A program made the position numbers and the translations under genes. Below are positions 1 through 9,087 of a DNA stretch of 64,000 nt, in pieces (position 1 is the stretch's first letter; every line of letters starts with the position of its first letter). The notes beneath the pieces were generated by a model. It saw only the letters and a program-made list of their open reading frames with translations, searched no databases and was not told where the DNA came from. This DNA comes from Jannaschia pohangensis (GTDB lineage: Bacteria; Pseudomonadota; Alphaproteobacteria; Rhodobacterales; Rhodobacteraceae), in assembly GCF_900113875.1 (NCBI RefSeq), contig NZ_FORA01000002.1:1-64000 (forward strand), written 5' to 3'.

Positions 1-399
1 GACCTTGTTCATGTAGACGACCATGTGCGGGATGCCGACCTGGCGACCCAGCAGGATGTGCTCGCGCGTCTGCGGCATCGGGCCGTCGGCGGCGTTCACG
101 ACCAGGATCGCGCCGTCCATCTGCGCCGCCCCGGTGATCATGTTCTTGACGTAGTCCGCGTGGCCCGGGCAGTCGACGTGCGCATAGTGACGCGACTCGG
201 TCTCGTACTCCACATGCGCCGTCGAGATCGTGATCCCGCGCGCCTTCTCCTCGGGTGCGCCGTCGATCTGGTCATACGCCTTGAAGTCGCCAAAATACTT
301 CGTGATCGCCGCCGTCAGCGTCGTCTTCCCGTGGTCAACATGGCCAATCGTGCCAATGTTAACATGCGGCTTGTTACGCTCAAACTTTGCCTTCGCCAT
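1..399 (-). CDS. tuf: Elongation factor Tu, N-terminal part (cut by window edge)
   Basis: EF-Tu carries aminoacyl-tRNA to the ribosome as a GTP complex. The first 133 codons are present, and the gene runs off the left edge. The start codon is the reverse complement of cat at 397-399 and gives [20 protein letters not shown]. The GTPase motifs are clear: P-loop GHVDHGKT near residue 19, the switch I region with ARGITIS near 58, and DCPGH near 81. The gene has its own promoter upstream (458-486), so it is not simply a distal part of the preceding lipoprotein gene. Rhodobacterales often carry two tuf copies, and nothing here tells which one this is. Confidence 0.98.
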   Translation of the reverse strand, partial: MAKAKFERNKPHVNIGTIGHVDHGKTTLTAAITKYFGDFKAYDQIDGAPEEKARGITISTAHVEYETESRHYAHVDCPGHADYVKNMITGAAQMDGAILVVNAADGPMPQTREHILLGRQVGIPHMVVYMNKV

Positions 400-457
400 G
401 ATGGATCCCTGACTTGAAAAGTGGGACCCGGAAAGGCCCCTGTATTGCATCGCGGGC

Positions 458-486
458 CGTCTAACGGGATGGGGGCCGCTTGGCAA
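458..486 (-). promoter_or_regulatory. Probable sigma-70-type promoter of tuf
   Basis: On the minus strand a TTGCCA box (481-486) lies exactly 17 bases from TAGACG (458-463), about 50 bases upstream of the expected tuf leader start. The -10 box ends in G rather than T. The rpmH promoter in this window has the same TAGACG hexamer and the same spacing. Confidence 0.6.
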
Positions 487-524
487 GACCGCAAGGCCGC
501 CATGATCCCGATGTCATCGGGGCG

Positions 525-1082
525 TCAGGTCGGCAGGCCGAAAACCTCGGGGGTGCGCAGCATCCACGCCTGAACCTTGCGCGCCATGTTGCGCGCCAGG
601 GTGACCATCTGCTCGTCCGCCGTCTTCATCAGGCCGGACCCCAGAAACAGGGTGTCCGCGCCCTCGAATGTGGTGATCTGCTCGGGGCCCGAGATCTTTT
701 CCTGCGGCTCGGCTGTCCAGAGGTTCGCCGACACCACGAGAATCGACTTGGGCGTCAGAACCACGGGAATACCCGGCGGCGCCAGGGCATATCCATCGAT
801 GTTCAGCGCGATGATGTAATCCTTGCCGCCCGAGTACCGCCCGAAGCGGCGTTCGATCTCGGCGTTCATCACGCGCTTCCAGTCTTCGGTCGATGCATCG
901 CGCGTCGGCGGGATCTTCTTGGCGTTCTCGGCGACCGTGATGGCGAGGGCGAGCTGGAAATCCCCCATCTCCCGCTGCTCTTCCCCAAGCGGGTCGGGCA
1001 CGGCGCAGCCCGCCAGACCGGCCATGCCGCCAAGCGAAAGACCTGCAAAAGCCCTGCGGCTGAACGTTTCGTGCATCGTCAT
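525..1082 (-). CDS. Putative lipoprotein, function unknown
   Basis: A 185-residue protein with an N-terminal export signal: SRRAF followed by a hydrophobic Gly/Ala/Leu stretch and a lipobox LAGC with the Cys near residue 26. The SRRAF beginning resembles a Tat-type twin-arginine motif. It should therefore be a lipid-anchored protein facing the periplasm. The mature part is mixed alpha/beta, mentions no catalytic motif I know, and ends in FGLPT. It is followed by tuf, which has its own promoter. I do not recognise a named family, and homologues in Rhodobacterales are, as far as I recall, uncharacterised. Confidence 0.8.
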   Translation of the reverse strand: MTMHETFSRRAFAGLSLGGMAGLAGCAVPDPLGEEQREMGDFQLALAITVAENAKKIPPTRDASTEDWKRVMNAEIERRFGRYSGGKDYIIALNIDGYALAPPGIPVVLTPKSILVVSANLWTAEPQEKISGPEQITTFEGADTLFLGSGLMKTADEQMVTLARNMARKVQAWMLRTPEVFGLPT

Positions 1083-1137
1083 TCCCCTGCCCTTGTCCCT
1101 TGATCGGTGCTAGCCGCCCCCTTTGCGAAGGGCAAGT

Positions 1138-2271
1138 CTAGCCGCAGATATCCCGCAGCGCCTGCCAATCCTTGGGCGTCAGGGCGGGCTGGCCGATATC
1201 CGGATCGCCCACGCCCGCCGACGCCTCGATCCGGGCGGCAAGCTGCGGATGGCTCGAGAAATGGGCCACCAGCCCTTCGGCCTCGCCCCAGACGTCGCGG
1301 GCCCTCTCGAAAAACGAGCCCAAAGCCGATGGCGGCAGGCCCGTCGCGGTCAGTTGCCCATGGGCGAAATCGTCCGCCCGCGTCTCTGCCCCGCGTGAAT
1401 AGTTCGAGGTAAGCGCCTGACCCGCCACGCCCGTCAGGATCCCACCGCCCGTCAGATCCCCGATCAGCACGGCGAGAACCGCCTGACTGCTGGCCGATTG
1501 CAGGGTATGCCGGACCGGATCGTCGTGGACCACATGGCCGAGTTCATGGGCCAGCACGGCGGCGACCTCTTCGGGGGATTCGGCAAGCTGAATCAGCGAA
1601 TTGAAGAACGTGATCCGTCCGCCAGCGACCGCGAAGGCGTTGAGGACGGGGTTCGCCCGGTCATCCAGAACGACGACCTGCAAGGGATAGGGCAGATCGA
1701 CATCCGCGCTGACCCGGTCGACCATGCGGTCGAGCGCGGCCTGCCCCTCGGGGTTTGTGCATTCTTCAAGGGTGCCGAACGGGCCACCGAATGCCTCTCG
1801 CAGAAGCTGGTAGTGCTCTTCTCCCATGGCCACTTCGGCCGTGGGGTTCATGAAGCGCGCCAGCACGGCTGCCATCGCGGGCAACACCGCGAAGATCAGC
1901 GCCGACAGCATCGCCGCCCCCGCAAGGGATACCAGGATCGCACGTGGCCAGAGACGTGGGGCGTTGAGCGGTCGGTTCAGGCCCCGACCCAGACTCTCCA
2001 TGAGGTCCAGTCCGGCATCGTCCGACACAACCACCCGCGATCCGCTGGCAAGCGAGATGCCATAGGACTGTGCCCGCCCCGGCGCCTGATCGGGAAGCTG
2101 GCGGATGGCATCGACAGGCCAGGCAAACGCCGTGCCGTCGGGCAGATCGATCCGAAGACTGTGCCCCTTGTAGTCGCTTTCGAACGTCAGGCGGACCCGT
2201 TGCTTCAGGGCCCGGTCGCCATCAAAGAAATCGCCGTAGACCGGGACTGCATCGGACCCAAAATCGCTCAT
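1138..2271 (-). CDS. M48-family zinc metallopeptidase, membrane anchored
   Basis: The 377-residue product has one strong membrane segment near residues 103-126 (LVSLAGAAMLSALIFAVLPA). A peptidase domain follows with the zinc motif LAHELGHVVHDDP (HEXXH) near residue 226, and a downstream glutamate lies in ETRADDFA, as in M48 (HtpX/BepA/Oma1) enzymes. It probably degrades or checks membrane or periplasmic proteins. I chose the ATG at 2271 because it overlaps the stop of the DUF898 gene in an ATGA; a longer open frame upstream lies inside that gene and is not credible. The DUF898-M48 pairing suggests the two are translated together and act at the same membrane. Confidence 0.88.
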   Translation of the reverse strand: MSDFGSDAVPVYGDFFDGDRALKQRVRLTFESDYKGHSLRIDLPDGTAFAWPVDAIRQLPDQAPGRAQSYGISLASGSRVVVSDDAGLDLMESLGRGLNRPLNAPRLWPRAILVSLAGAAMLSALIFAVLPAMAAVLARFMNPTAEVAMGEEHYQLLREAFGGPFGTLEECTNPEGQAALDRMVDRVSADVDLPYPLQVVVLDDRANPVLNAFAVAGGRITFFNSLIQLAESPEEVAAVLAHELGHVVHDDPVRHTLQSASSQAVLAVLIGDLTGGGILTGVAGQALTSNYSRGAETRADDFAHGQLTATGLPPSALGSFFERARDVWGEAEGLVAHFSSHPQLAARIEASAGVGDPDIGQPALTPKDWQALRDICG

Positions 2272-3446
2272 ATTCCCGACCCCATGTCGAACAGGTTCGC
2301 AAAGCCATCCGCATCCGCCATATGGGCCGCCTCGCCGCGCTGGATCATGTGGATGTCCCCGGCCCCAAAGACGTCGAGCGTTCCGGCAACGTGGCGGAAG
2401 AGCGGAAACGTCACCATCGCGATGCCAAGGGCACCCCGAAGGACAAAGAACGTCAGGTAGAACAGCGCGAGGGCCAGCGCGATGAGATAGGGCGACGCAT
2501 CCTCGAGTCGGCTCCAGTCGATCTGCGATGCCGTGCCCGCCGCGAAGGCCCCGGTTGCGATGGCCAGACCGATCACCGTCGCCACAAGCAGGACGCCTGT
2601 CAGCAGCCAGCCAAGAAGGTGGATCAGGATGACGACGCTGGTCCGGGGATTCACGCGAAGCGCGATCCCGTCGCCGCAGCGCAAGCCGGACGCAAGGATA
2701 CGGAACGAGACGACGCGCCAGTTGATCCACGCCCAGACAAGGAAAAGCGCTGTGCAGAAAATTCCGATTGAGGCCGCATCATACCCGGCTTCGGCCAGAG
2801 CGATGAACAGGATGGTGCCGTAGAGCCCGGCGAGGACGAGGCCGAAGGGCGCGTATAGGTCTCGAACCTGCGCGACGAAGCCGAAACGCTGATCGCCGAA
2901 GAACGTCCGCTCGGCCCGGTACCGCCAGAGCCGATGCGCCCGCAGGGGCACGAGAATGCCCAACGTCAGGACCGAGGCCAGGGACCAGCCGACCGCCCGC
3001 ACCGCATATCCCGCCGCCCCCGGCTCCATCGAGAATGCAATGCCGCGCCAGCGGGTGTGATTGAGCAGGTACCTCTGGCCGCGGTACTTGGCGAACCAAT
3101 AGACCGGCAAGAGCAGGGCAAAAGCGGCAAATGTCCCCGGACCGGGCGAGCCCGCGAGGTTCAGTGATGCAAAGATCAGAACCATCACCACAAGGCCCAG
3201 ATAGATCGCGACGATCACGGCGGCGATCACGAAGCCCATCAGCTTTTCGAGGGGCCGTCCGGCATATTCGAACGGAGCGCCGCCCACCCGGAGCGAAGAC
3301 CAGATCCAGCGGCGGATCCGTGTGCGCCCCCAGAAGCTGTAGAGACCCAACGTGAGCACGGTCAGCGCGGTCGTCTTGAACACCAGCGCCAGGAGGTGCC
3401 CCCGCCCGCCGTCCATCTGCGCCGTCAGTGTGTCATTGGTCGCCAT
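2268..3446 (-). CDS. DUF898 (YjgN-type) polytopic membrane protein
   Basis: A 392-residue inner-membrane protein with repeated hydrophobic segments and a typical DUF898 opening in which a long first helix (LVFKTTALTVLTLGLYSFWG) leads to the basic RTRIRRWIW motif. A second FGD/RFG-like block near residue 185 suggests the internally repeated architecture of the family. The molecular role of DUF898 proteins is not established. It sits 3 bases downstream of parC on the same strand and shares an ATGA overlap with the M48 peptidase, so expression with parC and the peptidase is likely. Confidence 0.85.
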   Translation of the reverse strand: MATNDTLTAQMDGGRGHLLALVFKTTALTVLTLGLYSFWGRTRIRRWIWSSLRVGGAPFEYAGRPLEKLMGFVIAAVIVAIYLGLVVMVLIFASLNLAGSPGPGTFAAFALLLPVYWFAKYRGQRYLLNHTRWRGIAFSMEPGAAGYAVRAVGWSLASVLTLGILVPLRAHRLWRYRAERTFFGDQRFGFVAQVRDLYAPFGLVLAGLYGTILFIALAEAGYDAASIGIFCTALFLVWAWINWRVVSFRILASGLRCGDGIALRVNPRTSVVILIHLLGWLLTGVLLVATVIGLAIATGAFAAGTASQIDWSRLEDASPYLIALALALFYLTFFVLRGALGIAMVTFPLFRHVAGTLDVFGAGDIHMIQRGEAAHMADADGFANLFDMGSGI

Positions 3447-3449
3447 CCG

Positions 3450-5768
3450 TCAGGCAAAGCGGTTGTCACGCGGGAAACCGCGTGGGGCCATGCGACCCGC
3501 CTGTGCGCGTTGTCCCAACCATTCGGTCAGGTCCGTCTCATGGCGCGTCCGCCCGCCGCCATCGGGCCACTTCAAGCCGTCGGCAAAGGTCAGAACGGTC
3601 ACATCGCTCAAGCCGCCGTCCTTGAACTTCTGCAGGCGCACACCCTTGCCGCGTGGCATTTCAGGCAGGTCGGCCAGCGGGAAGACCAGCATCTTTCGAT
3701 TGTCTCCGACGCAAGCCACGTGGTCGCCCTCGGCCACCACGGGCCGCAGGGCGGACACGCCCGGCTTGACGTTCAGCACCTGTTTTCCGGCCCGTTTGGA
3801 GGCGATCAGCTCGTCCTCGGGCACGACGAACCCGTCGCCCGCAGAGGATGCGAGCAGGAGCTTGCGCCCCGGCGTATGGATCAGGATGTCGACGATATCG
3901 GTCTCGTTCGGCAGGTCGATCATCAGGCGCAGAGGCTCGCCCATGCCACGTCCGCCAGGCAGGTTCGAGGCCTGCACCGTGAAGGCGCGTCCATCGCTGC
4001 CCCAGACGACCAGCTTGTCCGTCGTCTCGGCGTGGAACAGGAATGCGGGGCCGTCGCCGTCCTTGAACTTAAGCTCCTTGTCGAGCGGCTGATGCCCCGA
4101 CAAGGCCCGGACCCACCCCATTTTGGAGCAGACGACGGTGATCGGCTCCCGCTCGATCATCGCTTCCAGCGGGACTTCGGCGATTTCGACCGCTTCCGCA
4201 AAGGACGTGCGACGGCGCCCCAGATCGGTGGCCTTGCCGAACTGCTTGCGCACTTCGCGCAATTCATCCGCGATGGTCTTCCACTGCAGCTCATCGGTCT
4301 GCAGCAGATCGTCGAGGCCCGCACGCTCCTCCATCAGCGCGTCCCGCTCTTTCAGAAGCGCCATCTCTTCCAAACGCCGCAAGGCCCGCAGGCGCATGTT
4401 CAGGATCGCCTCGGCCTGAACTTCGGTCAGGCTGTGCTCGCGCTTGGACGGCAGGGGCGAGCGATAGTCGCTCTCGTCCTTGGCCCGCGCCGCGGGTTCG
4501 CCCCAGGGTTCGAACATCAGCGCCTCTTTGGGGGCATCGTCATAGCGGATGATGTCGATGACCCGGTCGAGGTTCAGATAGGCGATGATGAAGCCTTCGA
4601 GCACCTCGAGCCGCCGGTCGATCTGCTCCACCCGGTGTTTCGAGCGGCGCAGCAGCACGTCACGACGATGGTCGAGGAATGCCTGCAGAACTTCGCGCAG
4701 GCTGCAGACCTTGGGCGTGACCCCGTCGATCAGCACATTCATGTTGAGCGAGAAGCGCACCTCCAGTTCGGACACGCGGTAAAGCGTCGCCATCAAGGTC
4801 TCGGGGTCGACGTTGCGCGATTTCGGCTCCAGCACGATGCGGATGTCGTCGGCACTTTCGTCGCGCACATCGGCCAGGATCGGCACACGCTTGGTCTGGA
4901 TCAGCTCGGCCAGCTTCTCGATCAGCTTGCCCTTCTGCACCTGGTACGGAATCTCGGTGACGATGATCTGCCATTGCCCCTTGCCCAGATCCTCCTGCTC
5001 CCACCTTGCCCGCAAACGGAAGGCGCCCCGCCCGGTTCGATAGGTTTCGAGGATCGACTCGCGCGGCTCGACGATGATGCCGCCCGTCGGAAAGTCGGGA
5101 CCGGGCACATGATCCAGAAGCGTCTCGTCGCGCGCATTCGGGGATTTGATCAGATGCAGGCAGGCCGCGATCAGTTCGTCCATATTGTGCGGCGGGATGT
5201 TCGTCGCCATGCCGACGGCGATACCGGCCGCGCCATTGGCCAGCAGGTTCGGATAGGCGGCGGGCAACACAACAGGCTCCTGCAAGCGCCCGTCATAGTT
5301 GTCCCGGAAATCGACTGCGTTCTCGTCCAGGCCAACCAGCAACGCTTCGGCCGCGGCGGTCATGCGTGCTTCGGTATAACGGCTGGCGGCGGGGTTATCG
5401 CCGTCGATGTTGCCGAAGTTGCCTTGCCCGTCGACCAGCGGATAACGCACCGCGAAATCCTGGGCGAGGCGCGCCATCGCGTCATAGATCGCCGTATCGC
5501 CGTGGGGATGGAAATCGCCCATCGTGTCGCCGGAGATCTTCGCGGACTTCAGGAACCCGCCCGTCGATGACAGCCGAAGCCGCCGCATGGCATAGAGAAT
5601 CCGCCGATGAACCGGCTTCAGACCGTCCCGCGCATCGGGCAAGGCCCGATGCATGATCGTGGACAATGCGTAGGTAAGATAGCGATCGCCGATGGCGACG
5701 CGCAGCGGCTCCGACGCGATTCCCGGCGTGTTCTTGTCCACATCTTCGGTGTCGTCATGGTCATTCAT
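3450..5768 (-). CDS. parC: DNA topoisomerase IV subunit A
   Basis: The breakage-reunion subunit of topoisomerase IV, which decatenates daughter chromosomes together with ParE. The 772-residue protein starts at the ATG at 5768; the open frame extends 41 codons further but without conserved sequence. The winged-helix region carries KPVHRRILYAM, and the quinolone-determining loop reads HPHGDTAIYD near residue 87. The catalytic tyrosine is Y131 in AASRYTEARM. The C-terminal third has beta-pinwheel-like repeats. The loop has Thr where E. coli ParC has Ser80 and Asp at its Glu84. ParC rather than GyrA is favoured by the short C-terminal domain and by the absence of a clear GyrA box. parE is not in the window. 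Confidence 0.95.
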   Translation of the reverse strand: MNDHDDTEDVDKNTPGIASEPLRVAIGDRYLTYALSTIMHRALPDARDGLKPVHRRILYAMRRLRLSSTGGFLKSAKISGDTMGDFHPHGDTAIYDAMARLAQDFAVRYPLVDGQGNFGNIDGDNPAASRYTEARMTAAAEALLVGLDENAVDFRDNYDGRLQEPVVLPAAYPNLLANGAAGIAVGMATNIPPHNMDELIAACLHLIKSPNARDETLLDHVPGPDFPTGGIIVEPRESILETYRTGRGAFRLRARWEQEDLGKGQWQIIVTEIPYQVQKGKLIEKLAELIQTKRVPILADVRDESADDIRIVLEPKSRNVDPETLMATLYRVSELEVRFSLNMNVLIDGVTPKVCSLREVLQAFLDHRRDVLLRRSKHRVEQIDRRLEVLEGFIIAYLNLDRVIDIIRYDDAPKEALMFEPWGEPAARAKDESDYRSPLPSKREHSLTEVQAEAILNMRLRALRRLEEMALLKERDALMEERAGLDDLLQTDELQWKTIADELREVRKQFGKATDLGRRRTSFAEAVEIAEVPLEAMIEREPITVVCSKMGWVRALSGHQPLDKELKFKDGDGPAFLFHAETTDKLVVWGSDGRAFTVQASNLPGGRGMGEPLRLMIDLPNETDIVDILIHTPGRKLLLASSAGDGFVVPEDELIASKRAGKQVLNVKPGVSALRPVVAEGDHVACVGDNRKMLVFPLADLPEMPRGKGVRLQKFKDGGLSDVTVLTFADGLKWPDGGGRTRHETDLTEWLGQRAQAGRMAPRGFPRDNRFA

Positions 5769-5947
5769 GCCAGATGATGTATCCAGCAGGTCCCCGCGAC
5801 ACAAGCAGCACAGTCGCCGCAGAAAGCGATTGCCGCCTTTGGAATCTGTTGAAAATGTGTTAACCCACTGACATTGAATGCCCGCTGCCATGGGCTCTTT
5901 TACCGTTCGTAATTGTGTCTCTTCTTGGGGAGGGAAGATCTGCCGCC

Positions 5948-6487
5948 ATGATTAAATTGACTTTCACGCTCGCGGCCGCGCTGTACGCCGGCTTCGTGAT
6001 CTGGGGCCAACCCGAAACATCGACGTCCATTGCCGCCGTTGACTCCGCCCCTGCGGGCAGCAACGCAGATTTTCTTGCGCCCGTGGTTCTGAACCGCAAC
6101 GCGCAACCCGCACAGGTTACGCGTTCTGCCGTCGGCGATGGCGGTGTCCCCGACGCCTCCGTGATCGCCGCGTCCGCCCCCGAGCCGACGTCGGGAAGTG
6201 GCCCGCGCCTCATCGGTGAACCCGTTGTCGTCAATCTGATCGAGCCCGCCGCGCCGGTCGTCGTCACCGCCCCGCAGGATGTCGACCCGGACCGGCTGTT
6301 CCGGGTCACGGGATCGCGGGTGAACATGCGTTCGGGGCCGTCGACATCGAACCGCGTCGTCGACAGCCTGCCCGGCGGAACCCTGGCGGAAGCCATCAGC
6401 GAAGAGACCGACGGCTGGATCGAAATCCGGGACACGGCCACCGGCAAGACCGGGTTCATGTCGGTCCGCTTCCTGGAACCGGCCTAA
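5948..6487 (+). CDS. Secreted or membrane-anchored bacterial SH3-domain protein
   Basis: A 179-residue protein starting at the ATG at 5948, with an N-terminal hydrophobic segment (LTFTLAAALYAGFVIWG) that is either an uncleaved anchor or a signal peptide. A long Pro/Ala-rich linker follows, then a C-terminal SH3_3-type domain from about residue 115: RVNMRSGPSTSNRVVDSLPG and a closing GKTGFMSVRFL. Such domains usually bind peptidoglycan or act as spacers in envelope proteins. It is divergent from parC, monocistronic, and followed by a good intrinsic terminator. The ligand cannot be told from sequence. Confidence 0.85.
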   Translation: MIKLTFTLAAALYAGFVIWGQPETSTSIAAVDSAPAGSNADFLAPVVLNRNAQPAQVTRSAVGDGGVPDASVIAASAPEPTSGSGPRLIGEPVVVNLIEPAAPVVVTAPQDVDPDRLFRVTGSRVNMRSGPSTSNRVVDSLPGGTLAEAISEETDGWIEIRDTATGKTGFMSVRFLEPA

Positions 6488-6510
6488 ACGGCAACAGCGT
6501 TTTCCAGTCG

Positions 6511-6545
6511 AACGGGTGTCGTCATCGCGGCACCCGTTTTCTTTT
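6511..6545 (+). terminator. Rho-independent terminator after the SH3-domain gene
   Basis: The arms AACGGGTGTC (6511-6520) and GGCACCCGTT (6529-6538) pair over ten positions with one G-T wobble, around an 8-base loop. They are followed by TTCTTTT. It lies 24 bases after the stop codon and insulates the next gene. Confidence 0.85.
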
Positions 6546-6572
6546 GTCGGGGCGCCTGCTAACGCCTGAGGC

Positions 6573-7394
6573 ATGACACGATCCATCCTCATCACCGGAT
6601 GCTCGACCGGCATCGGCCACCACGCTGCCCACGCCCTCAGGGCGCGCGGCTGGACCGTGTTTGCCGCCTGCCGCAGGGCCGAGGATTGCGCGCGGCTGAC
6701 CGACGAAGGGTTGATGTCGCCCCTCATCGACTACGAGGAGCCCGAGACGATCATCACCGGTCTGACGGATGTGCTCGAGGCCACCGGCGGCTCTCTCGAT
6801 GCGCTTTTCAACAACGGGGCATATGCCATCCCGGGGTTGGTTGAAGACCTGCCCACGGCCGCCCTGCGCCAGACGTTCGAGGCCAATTTCTTTGGCTGGC
6901 ACGAACTCACGCGTCAGGTCATCCCCGTGATGCGGGCGGCGGGTCATGGCCGGATCGTCCAGAATTCCAGTGTCCTGGGCTTTGCCGCCGCCCCCTGGCG
7001 CGGGGCCTACAACGCGACCAAATTCGCGCTCGAAGGCCTTACGGACACTTTGCGGATCGAGATGCGTGGCACCGGAATCGACATCATCCTGATCGAGCCG
7101 GGCCCGATCACATCACGGTTCCGGGCCAACGCCCGGCGCCAGTTCGAACATTGGATCGATTGGACATCCTCGGCCCGGCGCGCCGACTACGAGAAGGTGA
7201 TCGACCGCCTCAATCAGGACAGCACCGCCCGGTTCGAACTGCCGCCGGACGCCGTGACCAAGGCGTTGATCCACGCGCTCGATGCCCCGCGACCCAAGGC
7301 CCGCTACCGCGTGACGGTCCCGACCACCCTGGCGATGGTGACGAAACGTCTGCTGCCGACGTGGCTGATGGACAAAATCGTGTCGAATTCCTGA
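6573..7394 (+). CDS. Short-chain dehydrogenase/reductase (SDR)
   Basis: A 273-residue classical SDR. The Rossmann nucleotide motif TGCSTGIG is at residues 8-15, NNGAYA lies where NNAG is usual, the catalytic serine is in NSSVLG, and the active pair is in YNATK. The segment after the active site (IEPGPITSRF) is of the type seen in 17-beta-hydroxysteroid-dehydrogenase-like SDRs. The substrate cannot be deduced. An intrinsic terminator precedes it, and it is followed after 48 bases by the HIG1-like gene and the cobalamin adenosyltransferase, possibly in one transcript. Confidence 0.92.
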   Translation: MTRSILITGCSTGIGHHAAHALRARGWTVFAACRRAEDCARLTDEGLMSPLIDYEEPETIITGLTDVLEATGGSLDALFNNGAYAIPGLVEDLPTAALRQTFEANFFGWHELTRQVIPVMRAAGHGRIVQNSSVLGFAAAPWRGAYNATKFALEGLTDTLRIEMRGTGIDIILIEPGPITSRFRANARRQFEHWIDWTSSARRADYEKVIDRLNQDSTARFELPPDAVTKALIHALDAPRPKARYRVTVPTTLAMVTKRLLPTWLMDKIVSNS

Positions 7395-7442
7395 ACCGAC
7401 GCCTTATGTGGCCCGTCAAAGACTTGTACTGAAAGGCATCCG

Positions 7443-7646
7443 ATGCGTGACGATCCCCTCTTTTATGTCGTGGCAGGTGCCTGTCTTGTCGTTCTGGTCA
7501 TCTTGCTGTTCGGCATCGGCGGTTTCGCCAAAGGCGGCGAATTCAACAAGAAGCACGCCAACAAGATCATGCGCATGCGCCTGATCGCGCAGCTTGTCGC
7601 GGTGATCCTGCTGGTCGGGTTCGTCTGGATCAGATCGAAAGGATAG
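7443..7646 (+). CDS. Small twin-transmembrane protein, HIG1-like
   Basis: A 67-residue protein with two hydrophobic helices (about residues 8-27 and 46-63). They are separated by a polar loop whose KHANKIMRMRLIAQ pattern matches the hypoxia-induced HIG1 domain family. Eukaryotic members stabilise respiratory supercomplexes, and the bacterial role is not established; a link to the respiratory chain is an inference. The stop codon is four bases from the start of the adenosyltransferase gene, so the two are probably co-translated. Confidence 0.82.
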   Translation: MRDDPLFYVVAGACLVVLVILLFGIGGFAKGGEFNKKHANKIMRMRLIAQLVAVILLVGFVWIRSKG

Positions 7647-7650
7647 AGCC

Positions 7651-8223
7651 ATGGTCGTATTATCGAAAATCTACACGCGGACCGGCGATGCCGGCACGAC
7701 GGCCCTCGGGGACGGCACGCGGGTGCCCAAGACCTCGGCCCGGGTCGAGGCCTATGGCACCGTGGACGAGGCCAATTGCACGATCGGCATGGCGCGCCTG
7801 CATGCCGAAGGCGACATGGACAAGCAGCTGGCGATGATCCAGAACGACCTCTTCGACCTCGGCGCGGACCTGTGCCGCCCCGGCATGGACCGCGACGGCG
7901 AGGCGGAGTACCCCCCGCTGCGTCTTGCGGCGGCCCAGGTGGATCGGCTTGAGGCAGAGATCGACGCCATGAACGCCGCGCTGGAACCGCTTCGCAGTTT
8001 CGTCTTGCCAGGCGGGTCGGCCCTGGCCGCGCATCTGCATCTGTGTCGGACCGTGACCCGCCGCGCCGAACGCCTGTCGGTGGAGCTTGCCGGTCAGGAA
8101 GACGTGAACCCCGCCGCGGTGAAATACCTCAATCGGTTGTCGGACTGGTTCTTCGTCGCGTCGCGCATCGCCAATGATGACGGACGCGCCGATGTCCTGT
8201 GGGTTCCGGGGGCCAATCGCTGA
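7651..8223 (+). CDS. Cob(I)yrinic acid a,c-diamide adenosyltransferase, PduO type
   Basis: A 190-residue enzyme that transfers the adenosyl group of ATP to cob(I)alamin, making adenosylcobalamin. The N-terminal ATP-binding signature TRTGDAGTTALGDG is present near residue 9, followed by YGTVDEAN. The C-terminal conserved block NRLSDWFFVASR is near residue 162. A ribosome-binding site AAGGA precedes the ATG. The product would serve B12-dependent mutases; ethylmalonyl-CoA mutase and methylmalonyl-CoA mutase fit an organism that also has mcd, although neither mutase gene is in the window. Confidence 0.93.
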   Translation: MVVLSKIYTRTGDAGTTALGDGTRVPKTSARVEAYGTVDEANCTIGMARLHAEGDMDKQLAMIQNDLFDLGADLCRPGMDRDGEAEYPPLRLAAAQVDRLEAEIDAMNAALEPLRSFVLPGGSALAAHLHLCRTVTRRAERLSVELAGQEDVNPAAVKYLNRLSDWFFVASRIANDDGRADVLWVPGANR

Positions 8224-8328
8224 CCCAGAAACGGTGCGTCACAACGCGTCAACCGGTCGTTTTCGGTCTGTGCCCGACACTATCCTTACGGTAACACCAG
8301 CCAAAGGCTGCTGCAGGAGGAGACCGCC

Positions 8329-9087
8329 ATGAAGGTGCTCGTACCCGTCAAACGGGTCATCGATTACAACGTCAAGGTTCGCGTCAAGGCGGACGGGACC
8401 GGCGTTGATCTGGCCAACGTCAAGATGTCCATGAATCCCTTCGACGAGATCGCCGTCGAAGAGGCCATTCGCCTGAAAGAGGCGGGAACGGCAACCGAAG
8501 TTGTCGCCGTGTCGATAGGCGTCAAGCAGTCGCAGGAAACGCTGCGCACCGCGCTGGCCATGGGTGCCGACCGCGCCATCCTGATCGTCGCCGCCGATGA
8601 CGTTCACAATGATATCGAGCCGCTGGCCGTGGCCAAGTTGCTCAAGGCGGTGATCGACGAAGAGCAGCCGGGCCTCGTGCTTGCGGGCAAGCAGGCCATC
8701 GACAACGACATGAACGCGACGGGTCAGATGCTTTCTGCCCTTCTCGGCTGGTCGCAGGCAACCTTCGCCTCGGAAATCAAGGTCGAGGGCGACAGCGCGG
8801 TCGTGACGCGTGAAGTGGACGGGGGTCTGCAGACGATCAAGGTCAAGATGCCCGCCATCGTGACGGTCGACCTGCGCCTGAACGAGCCGCGCTATGCCTC
8901 GCTGCCGAACATCATGAAGGCCAAGAAAAAGCCTCTCGATGAAAAAACCGCCGCCGACTACGACGTCGATGTCACGCCCCGTCTGGCCATCGTTAAGACG
9001 ACCGAGCCTGCGACGCGCAAGGCAGGCGAGATGGTCGGATCGGTCGATGAACTGGTATCGAAACTCAAAGAAGCGGGGGCTGTGTGA
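8329..9087 (+). CDS. etfB: Electron transfer flavoprotein, beta subunit
   Basis: A 252-residue ETF beta subunit beginning [14 protein letters not shown]. It contains the family signature region [11 protein letters not shown] near residue 44 and the C-terminal block that wraps AMP. ETF accepts electrons from acyl-CoA dehydrogenases and passes them to ETF-ubiquinone oxidoreductase. A strong ribosome-binding site (GGAGGAG) lies eight bases upstream of the ATG. The stop codon shares one base with the etfA start (TGATG). Partner dehydrogenases such as Mcd at 21.4 kb would feed it. Confidence 0.97.
   Translation: MKVLVPVKRVIDYNVKVRVKADGTGVDLANVKMSMNPFDEIAVEEAIRLKEAGTATEVVAVSIGVKQSQETLRTALAMGADRAILIVAADDVHNDIEPLAVAKLLKAVIDEEQPGLVLAGKQAIDNDMNATGQMLSALLGWSQATFASEIKVEGDSAVVTREVDGGLQTIKVKMPAIVTVDLRLNEPRYASLPNIMKAKKKPLDEKTAADYDVDVTPRLAIVKTTEPATRKAGEMVGSVDELVSKLKEAGAV

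Noticed and set aside
3396-5570. A 724-codon open frame on the plus strand opposite parC
   Set aside because: It is antisense to the certain parC gene; its composition (Gln/His/Asp-rich) is what GC-rich antisense frames produce.
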